From an uncultured Methanomicrobiales archaeon (lineage in GTDB: Archaea > Thermoplasmatota > Thermoplasmata > Methanomassiliicoccales > Methanomethylophilaceae): a DNA stretch of 24,494 bases. The stretch covers positions 1 to 24,494 of the forward strand of contig CALAVG010000079.1 in assembly GCA_937892275.1 (NCBI GenBank), written 5' to 3'. Positions 23,048-24,494 of this stretch are shown here, piece after piece. Both the position numbers and the translations under genes were made by a program. Position 1 is the first letter of the stretch, and each line of letters begins with the position of its first letter. Below the pieces are notes generated by a model that did not search any database, was not told the DNA's origin, and saw nothing but the letters and a program-made list of their open reading frames with translations.

Positions 23048-23974
23048 TCACTCGTCCGAAGAAATCCTCTTCTGCATACTTGACTCAATCCGTCCGATCC
23101 ACTCGATCATCTTCTCCATTACCTCGCGGCTCTCCGGCAGATCCGTCCTCAATGAAGGGAACGCATGGGTCAACTCCTTGTTACCCTCATAATAAAGGAA
23201 CTCGCATGGATGTCCCGCCTTATGCAACGCCTCGGAATAATCTATCGTGTACTTCTTCAGGAAATCCGCATCGCTCGATGTCAGGAACATCGGAGGAAGA
23301 TTGTCCATCACCTCGGGACACTCCGGATCCATCAGTCTCTTCAAGGAAGGATCCTTCCTCCTGTCCCCGTACAGGGATGAGGCGTAAGCGATCCCTATCA
23401 TGTCCCTCCTGACGGTATAGAACATCCCGCTGAAGCATACCAGGGAATTCACTTCCAGATTCGGTCCCCCGAAACCGAACGTATCGCGGAGCGTCTGCGA
23501 ACCTAAAGACGCAACAGCATAAAGACCGACGAAGGTGCCTGCGCTCTCCGTAATTACGGTGACCCTGTCCGGACCCCCTCCGTACTCCGACAGATGTTCC
23601 GAGACGAAGGATAATCCGTCATAGACATCCCCTATCTCCGATATCCCGTCGGTCTCCTTCGCAAGCCTATATTCCGGTGCGAAGACCAGGAAGCCTTTCG
23701 AAGCAAGGATCTCGGAGAATCTCCTTGCCAGTTTCCTGTCGCCGACCACCAGCCCTCCGCCGTGCATCACAATAGCTACCGGGAGTGGTTCCGCACTATG
23801 TTCCTTCGGCCTGAATACATCCACGAAAAGGGGAGCTCCCCCGGAACCGATGAACGGTATATCCAAGAACTCATCGATGTCACCGGGGATCTGGTGGACG
23901 GGTCCGGCTCTGGCCTCCCATCTGCGGCCCATGCCCTCCATCACCCTGGTGACTATCTTCAACAGCGTTTTCAT
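23048..23974 (-). CDS. Alpha/beta hydrolase, hormone-sensitive-lipase type esterase
   Basis: A 308-residue esterase or carboxylester hydrolase of the HSL (lipolytic family IV) type. The oxyanion-hole motif is HGGG at 71-74. The nucleophile elbow TESAG places Ser144 (more often GDSAG in this group). The acid is probably Asp235 in SSDADF and the base His270 in LTHAF. The triad is complete and the length is normal. A short hydrophobic N-terminus (LLKIV) is not a convincing signal peptide, so the enzyme is probably cytosolic. The natural substrate is unknown. It begins 25 bases after the upstream gene on the same strand and is probably co-transcribed with it. Confidence 0.85.
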   Translation of the reverse strand: MKTLLKIVTRVMEGMGRRWEARAGPVHQIPGDIDEFLDIPFIGSGGAPLFVDVFRPKEHSAEPLPVAIVMHGGGLVVGDRKLARRFSEILASKGFLVFAPEYRLAKETDGISEIGDVYDGLSFVSEHLSEYGGGPDRVTVITESAGTFVGLYAVASLGSQTLRDTFGFGGPNLEVNSLVCFSGMFYTVRRDMIGIAYASSLYGDRRKDPSLKRLMDPECPEVMDNLPPMFLTSSDADFLKKYTIDYSEALHKAGHPCEFLYYEGNKELTHAFPSLRTDLPESREVMEKMIEWIGRIESSMQKRISSDE

Positions 23975-23999
23975 TGTTGGTTGTCAAGACGTATCCGTC

Positions 24000-24470
24000 T
24001 CATTCCTTCTTCTTGGCCTTCTCCTCGATATCCTTCAGATTCTCGGAGATCATATCCTTGACCTTGGCCTGCCTCTTCTTCGCATCGTCGACGAAGGAGT
24101 CGAACTGCTCCTTGTTCTGCCTGTTGCGCTCATCGCGTGCTTCCTTCCCCTTCTTCAGGGCGGCCTTCGTCGGCACCGGCAGGAAGGGAGGGAATCCTGG
24201 GAAGGCGGGCGCCTCGTCGGGAAGGGAATCTATGAAGGCCTCCTGCATCTTCGATGTGCCGTCGAAGAAAATGCCCCATTGCTCCCTGGTCGCATCTATG
24301 GACGACATCTGCATGTCCCTGAGCTGCTCCCCTATCTTCTTCGCGTTGGATTTGAAGCTCTCCCACTCCTTTCCGCGGGCATCGTCGTTGAACCATTCCC
24401 ATGCGGGGACGAACGGCGCGGGTACGAAGTAGAAGCTCTGGGTCTTCTCCTCGCTCTTCTTTGCAACCAT
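24000..24470 (-). CDS. Short helical protein of unknown function, phasin-like in character
   Basis: 156 residues with no family that I recognise for certain. An aromatic-rich first part (FYFVPAPFVPAWEWF, later EQWGIFF) leads into amphipathic helix. A proline-rich linker (PAFPGFPPFLPVP) sits near residues 88-100. The C-terminal 55 residues are a highly charged Lys/Glu coiled coil ending in KAKKKE. Amphipathic helix, proline linker and charged coil together recall granule-coating (phasin) proteins, but this is resemblance of character only. AAGGA lies about 12 bases before the ATG at 24470. It is followed by the esterase gene after 25 bases, suggesting one operon. The gene upstream is outside the window. 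Confidence 0.6.
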   Translation of the reverse strand: MVAKKSEEKTQSFYFVPAPFVPAWEWFNDDARGKEWESFKSNAKKIGEQLRDMQMSSIDATREQWGIFFDGTSKMQEAFIDSLPDEAPAFPGFPPFLPVPTKAALKKGKEARDERNRQNKEQFDSFVDDAKKRQAKVKDMISENLKDIEEKAKKKE

Positions 24471-24494
24471 CGTATCAATTCCTTGACATCGTGA

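Noticed and set aside
1..24494. CRISPR array, rRNA or riboswitch
   Set aside because: No regularly spaced repeats, no rRNA-like conserved stretches, and no recognisable riboswitch core seen in the short intergenic regions.

Overview
The window looks like chromosomal DNA of a methanogen-type euryarchaeon. My best guess is the Methanomassiliicoccales/Thermoplasmatota group. The archaeal evidence is an Rpo11 RNA polymerase subunit, an archaeal-type TruD, a COG2522-type regulator, an aconitase-X phosphomevalonate dehydratase of the archaeal mevalonate pathway, and TATA boxes about 25-27 bases before most start codons, which implies leaderless mRNAs. The group assignment rests on overall protein style and is an inference.

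Layout. 1-3006: C-terminal part of a long Lhr-type helicase whose motor lies upstream of the window. 3105-3497: small HTH regulator with clustered cysteines. 3502-5179: divergent base-excision-repair pair, an OGG1-type glycosylase (minus) and an endonuclease IV-like protein (plus). 5244-9277: overlapping two-gene operon of a 14-TM MFS transporter and a large single-pass surface protein. 9327-9401: tRNA-Thr(CGT). 9413-11414: apparently intact IS1634-type insertion sequence with 21-base imperfect terminal inverted repeats. 11485-13293: cytosolic Sel1-repeat protein. 13338-13652: small PQ-loop-like membrane protein. 13731-15679: phosphomevalonate dehydratase, with the small (swivel) subunit fused to a Nudix hydrolase. 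15663-16859: membrane-anchored, probably exported tyrosine-phosphatase-like enzyme. 16906-18466: rpo11-truD operon. 18460-21888: very long TPR protein. 22059-22131: tRNA-Gly(TCC), followed by a truncated tyrosine recombinase (22179-22673) and a small orphan ORF. 23048-24470: HSL-type esterase preceded by a short helical protein of unknown function.

How the genes work together. Most of the window is housekeeping: DNA repair, isoprenoid precursor synthesis, transcription and tRNA modification. Accessory material sits beside the two tRNA genes: an IS just after tRNA-Thr and a decayed integrase just after tRNA-Gly. The gene organisation is compact. Three convergent gene pairs end within a few bases of each other or overlap, and three divergent pairs share short AT-rich promoter regions.

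The most interesting novelty is the fusion of the phosphomevalonate dehydratase small subunit to a Nudix domain. I saw no CRISPR array, no rRNA, and no obvious multi-gene defence island.
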